A stretch of DNA of 55,265 nucleotides from Deltaproteobacteria bacterium RIFCSPLOWO2_12_FULL_60_19 (GTDB lineage Bacteria > Desulfobacterota > Binatia > UBA9968). A program made the translations under genes and the position numbers. A model generated the notes under the pieces. That model saw only the letters and a list, made by a program, of their open reading frames with translations, was not told where the DNA came from and did not search any database. Shown piece by piece: positions 52,750 through 55,265 of the stretch (position 1 is its first letter; the number at the start of each line of letters is the position of its first letter). The stretch is taken from NCBI GenBank assembly GCA_001798595.1, contig MGSS01000094.1:1-55265 (forward strand). Reading direction: 5' to 3'.

Positions 52750-53430
52750 ATGCGTACGCGTTGCCTTAGTGGCCGTATCCGTACGTTGTTTCTCGTCGCG
52801 TTCATCTTCGGCGCAGCGGCGCTCCTCGCAACTCCGGCGCGAGAGCTCAACTCGCAGACGAGGCAGCAAGTGAAGGTTGCCGTCGAGTTCAAGCAGACCG
52901 GCAGCCAGGGCCGGGAAACGCTGGGCGGAACCGGCGGCGTGATCATCACGAGAAAAAGCGTCCGCCCCGACGGGCGCGTGGTCGTCGAGGACACGCTGAC
53001 GAAAACCCGGCGCTCTACGGGGATTTTTACGTTGGTGCAGGACGGCGGCGAATCCAGCCTGCTCGTCGCCACGAAAGTTCCCTACACCGAGGCGATCTAC
53101 TATCAAAACTATCTGACCGGCGCCGGCTACACCGTCGCGCGCGTGGCATTTCTCGACGTCGGCACCGCGCTCAAAGTGCGGGCGCAGATCCTCCCGCAGA
53201 ATCAGATCCGGGTCCAACTGATGCCGCGGATCAGCTATTTTTCCACCGAGGGCGGCGGGGCGATCGACGTGACCGAGGCCGCTACTGAGTTAATCGTTCC
53301 GCACGGCCAGCCGGTTTTCCTCGGCGGCGCGACGACGCAGATGCACGAGGTCACGCGCCAGCTGCTCGGCTTCGGCAGCCGGCAGGGGGCGAGCGAAACT
53401 TCGATCACGCTCACCGCAACGATCCAGTAA
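52750..53430 (+). CDS. Exported protein with a secretin-like beta-domain
   Basis: A 226-residue protein with a signal peptide (RTLFLVAFIFGAAALLATPA), an AGGAGG site and a start one base after the binding-protein stop. Residues 35-90 are strand-rich (KVAVEFKQTGSQGRETLG, GVIITRKSVRPDGRVVV). The C-terminal half resembles the membrane-inserting C domain of secretins: VAFLDVGTALKVRAQILPQN, IRVQLMPRISYFST, TELIVPHGQPVFLGGATTQM. Real secretins are far longer with N-domains, so this could be an isolated outer-membrane ring or a shared fold. Its place inside a catabolic operon is unexpected. Confidence 0.65.
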   Translation: MRTRCLSGRIRTLFLVAFIFGAAALLATPARELNSQTRQQVKVAVEFKQTGSQGRETLGGTGGVIITRKSVRPDGRVVVEDTLTKTRRSTGIFTLVQDGGESSLLVATKVPYTEAIYYQNYLTGAGYTVARVAFLDVGTALKVRAQILPQNQIRVQLMPRISYFSTEGGGAIDVTEAATELIVPHGQPVFLGGATTQMHEVTRQLLGFGSRQGASETSITLTATIQ

Positions 53431-53452
53431 GCCTAAACAAGGAGACTTAGTC

Positions 53453-54538
53453 ATGGCGACGAATTCAACCTTAATTATGGACGGCGACGGACATGTCGTG
53501 GAGGATATGGACGCGATCTCGAGTCTCATGCCGCAGCGCTACCGGGAAAAATACGGCGAGCGCCTGTTCGATCCCTTTCCGCCGTTGGATCACTTGCACT
53601 CCTGCAACCTCCACGACCTGCCGCCCGGCGCCTTCGCGCGCGTCGGCCCCGACGGCTGGCTCGATTTTTTGAAAGACGTAGGCATCGAAGCGACCGTGCT
53701 CTACACCACGCGCGGGCTGGCGTTCGGCAAAGTCGTGAGCCGCGACTGGGCGATCGATCTGGCGCGCGCCTACAACGACTGGCTCCATCAAACCTACATC
53801 AAGCGGAGCCCCCGTTTCCAAGGCATGGCGCTCATCCCGCTGCAAGAACCGGACGCCGCGGTGGCAGAGCTCAGACGAGTGGTCAAAGAGCTGGGCATGT
53901 GCGGCGCGATGCTGCCATCGACCGGATTCCAGTTTAATCTCGGCCACAAGCTTTACTGGCCGATCTATGAAGAGGCGAACCGCCTTGGCTGCTGCCTGGG
54001 AATCCACGGCGGCGCGCATGAAAACCTCGGCATGGACGATCTCAATCCCTACGCGCCGGTGCACGCCCTCGGCCATCCCTTCGGCCTGCAGATCGCCTTT
54101 GCCGGTCTCATCTTTAACGGCATCTTCGACAAGTTCCCCAATTTACGAATCGGCTTCATGGAGGGCGGCGTCGCCTGGCTGCTCATGTGTCTGGAGCGCT
54201 TCGACCGCTCCTACGAGACGCACATCCAGCACGACCCGCGCGGCGAGTTTCTCCAGCTCCAAAAGGGCGAGCGGGTGAGCCACTACATCACGCGGCACAT
54301 CAAAGCCGGACGAATCTTCATCGGCTGCGAGGGGAGCGAGCCCGATATCGCCCACGCAATCAAGCGAGTGGGCAATAGCCCGTTTATCTTCTCCACGGAC
54401 TACCCGCACGAGGTGAACAGCGAGTTCTGTAAACATGAACTGAATGAAATCTTTGAGAACGAAGAGCTGACGGCCGACGACAAAGCGGCCGTTCTCCACC
54501 GCAACGCGCAGCGGTTTTATAATTTAGCGCGAGAATAG
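53453..54538 (+). CDS. Amidohydrolase-2 family protein, second copy
   Basis: A 361-residue TIM-barrel hydrolase/decarboxylase with LIMDGDGHVVEDMDAISSLM, so again D-G-H replaces H-x-H; further ligands are in CLGIHGGAHENLGMDDL and FIFSTDYPHEVNSEF. IGFMEGGVAWLLMCLERFDR matches the MEGG-WL-ERFD run also seen in the first copy. AAGGAGA sits before the ATG. The two copies differ in length and the loops, so they likely act on related but different compounds. It follows the secretin-like gene after 22 bases. Confidence 0.85.
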   Translation: MATNSTLIMDGDGHVVEDMDAISSLMPQRYREKYGERLFDPFPPLDHLHSCNLHDLPPGAFARVGPDGWLDFLKDVGIEATVLYTTRGLAFGKVVSRDWAIDLARAYNDWLHQTYIKRSPRFQGMALIPLQEPDAAVAELRRVVKELGMCGAMLPSTGFQFNLGHKLYWPIYEEANRLGCCLGIHGGAHENLGMDDLNPYAPVHALGHPFGLQIAFAGLIFNGIFDKFPNLRIGFMEGGVAWLLMCLERFDRSYETHIQHDPRGEFLQLQKGERVSHYITRHIKAGRIFIGCEGSEPDIAHAIKRVGNSPFIFSTDYPHEVNSEFCKHELNEIFENEELTADDKAAVLHRNAQRFYNLARE

Positions 54539-54544
54539 CGATCA

Positions 54545-54650
54545 GGCGATTTTGGATTGCCGATTTTGGATTTTCGATTGGAGGAGCGGACTTCTTAAAT
54601 CCAAAATCTAAAACCTGTACTGAGCTGAGTCGGAGTATCGGAAATCTAAA
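54545..54650. repeat. AT-rich hairpin tract 5 (GATTTTGGATTT words)
   Basis: Perfect 12-bp inverted pair GATTTTGGATTT (54562-54573) and AAATCCAAAATC (54597-54608), with further AATCTAAA words to 54650. It separates the amidohydrolase stop from the racemase-family start and could work as a terminator. Confidence 0.6.
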
Positions 54651-55265
54651 ATGAGAATCGGCCTCATCATCCCCTCCAGCAATCGACTCACGGAGCCGCA
54701 GTTTCACCGCTACGCTCCGCCCGGCGTCGGGATTCACGTCACGCGGCTGCGCATGACAGGAAAGTGGCACCGGCCGCTCGGACAACTCAAGGCGGCGGTC
54801 GCCGAGGCGGCGGCCGCATTGAGCGACGTCAAGCCCGGCATCGTCGTCTTTCACTGCACGGCAAGCTCTATGGAAGAAGGGCTCGCAGGCGAGGCCGGCG
54901 TGATCGAGACAATCAGCAAGGCGAGTGGATGCCCAACGATCACGACCGGCCAGGCGATCACTGAGGCGCTAAAATATCTCGGCATCAAAAAGCTGGTTCT
55001 GATCAGCCCTTATGTGAAGGCAACCAACGTGCACGAAGTCCATTACCTCCGCGAGGCGGGGTTTGAAGTCATTCACGAGTCGGGCCTGGGACTCAGCGGC
55101 AGCGACGACTACATCGCCGTCACGCCTGAGCGCTGGATGGAAATCGTTTGGGAGAACCGCCGCGTTGAGGCCGACGGGTATCTTTTAAGCTGCACCAACA
55201 CGACGATGATCGAGATGCTCGAAGTAGCCGAGCGCCGCCTGCAGAAACCGGTTGTCACCAGCAAC
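54651..55265 (+). CDS. Asp/Glu racemase-superfamily protein (maleate isomerase/AMDase-like), 3' end outside the window
   Basis: The first 205 residues of a protein starting MRIGLIIPSSNRLTEPQFHR. The two catalytic cysteines expected in this superfamily are visible: Cys69 in VVFHCTASSMEEGL and Cys181 in LLSCTNTTMIEMLEV. The TLTEP-like start, VVFHCTAxS and SCTNxT patterns fit maleate isomerase and arylmalonate decarboxylase relatives, which isomerise or decarboxylate small dicarboxylates. It probably belongs with the two amidohydrolases upstream. The frame is still open at the last base. Confidence 0.82.
   Translation, partial: MRIGLIIPSSNRLTEPQFHRYAPPGVGIHVTRLRMTGKWHRPLGQLKAAVAEAAAALSDVKPGIVVFHCTASSMEEGLAGEAGVIETISKASGCPTITTGQAITEALKYLGIKKLVLISPYVKATNVHEVHYLREAGFEVIHESGLGLSGSDDYIAVTPERWMEIVWENRRVEADGYLLSCTNTTMIEMLEVAERRLQKPVVTSN

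Overview
The window is GC-rich DNA from a Gram-negative bacterium. Outer-membrane functions (a SurA-type chaperone, a lipid A acyltransferase-like protein) sit beside a full-looking coenzyme F420 pathway, an F420-type luciferase-family oxidoreductase, several amidohydrolase-2 proteins and solitary NMT1/TauA-type solute-binding proteins. This mix is typical of environmental genomes once filed under Deltaproteobacteria, such as Binatota-like lineages, or of Rokubacteria/Tectomicrobia-like lineages. The placement is inference from gene content; there is no rRNA in the window.

Layout. 1-2.6 kb: the end of a class II aldolase fused to an SCP2 domain, overlapping an acyl-CoA synthetase and a small unknown gene. 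2.6-5 kb: a RecA/DnaB-like ATPase, a MazF/PemK toxin-antitoxin pair with a very strong promoter, and a gene graveyard (broken antitoxin, probable group II intron fragment, end of a binding protein). 5-7.1 kb: a VOC protein, an acyltransferase, and a hypothetical gene followed by a terminator. 7.1-12.07 kb: an iron-sulfur cluster operon (cysteine desulfurase, A-type carrier, SufB, second desulfurase, Rrf2 regulator) behind an IscR-type operator. 12.2-18.5 kb: uvrA, a phosphomannomutase/phosphoglucomutase, pdxA and surA. 18.5-23.5 kb: a 29-residue membrane protein, an exported-looking AlgH protein, mfd and a DUF309 gene.

23.6-31.9 kb: a lone molybdopterin oxidoreductase, an MFS transporter, a secreted Ala/Pro/Lys protein with a clear terminator, a radical SAM photolyase-like protein, a Rho_N-like protein, endonuclease III, a DUF456 membrane protein and an F420-type oxidoreductase. 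32-36 kb: an enamidase-like amidohydrolase and bioF-bioA. 36-39.3 kb: a cysteine hydrolase, a binding protein without a signal peptide, and radA. 39.3-41.5 kb: an AT-richer three-gene island of unknown function next to tRNA-Leu(CAA). 41.6-45.5 kb: an EutA-like reactivase, a bicupin protein and a MetE catalytic-domain protein. 45.5-50.3 kb: a secreted LPPGL-repeat protein and the F420 operon cofG-cofD-cofC-cofE-npdG. 50.5 kb to the end: an amidohydrolase / binding protein / secretin-like / amidohydrolase / Asp-Glu racemase-family locus.

Two repeat families cut across this layout. One is a palindromic element of about 180-220 bp with a 134-bp core, present three times. The other is a set of short AT-rich hairpin tracts made of words such as AATCTAAA or TTTGCATT, unrelated in sequence but alike in design, that sit between genes. 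The strongest candidates for something undescribed are the three-gene tRNA-side island, the palindromic repeat family and the unusual iron-sulfur operon with its operator.
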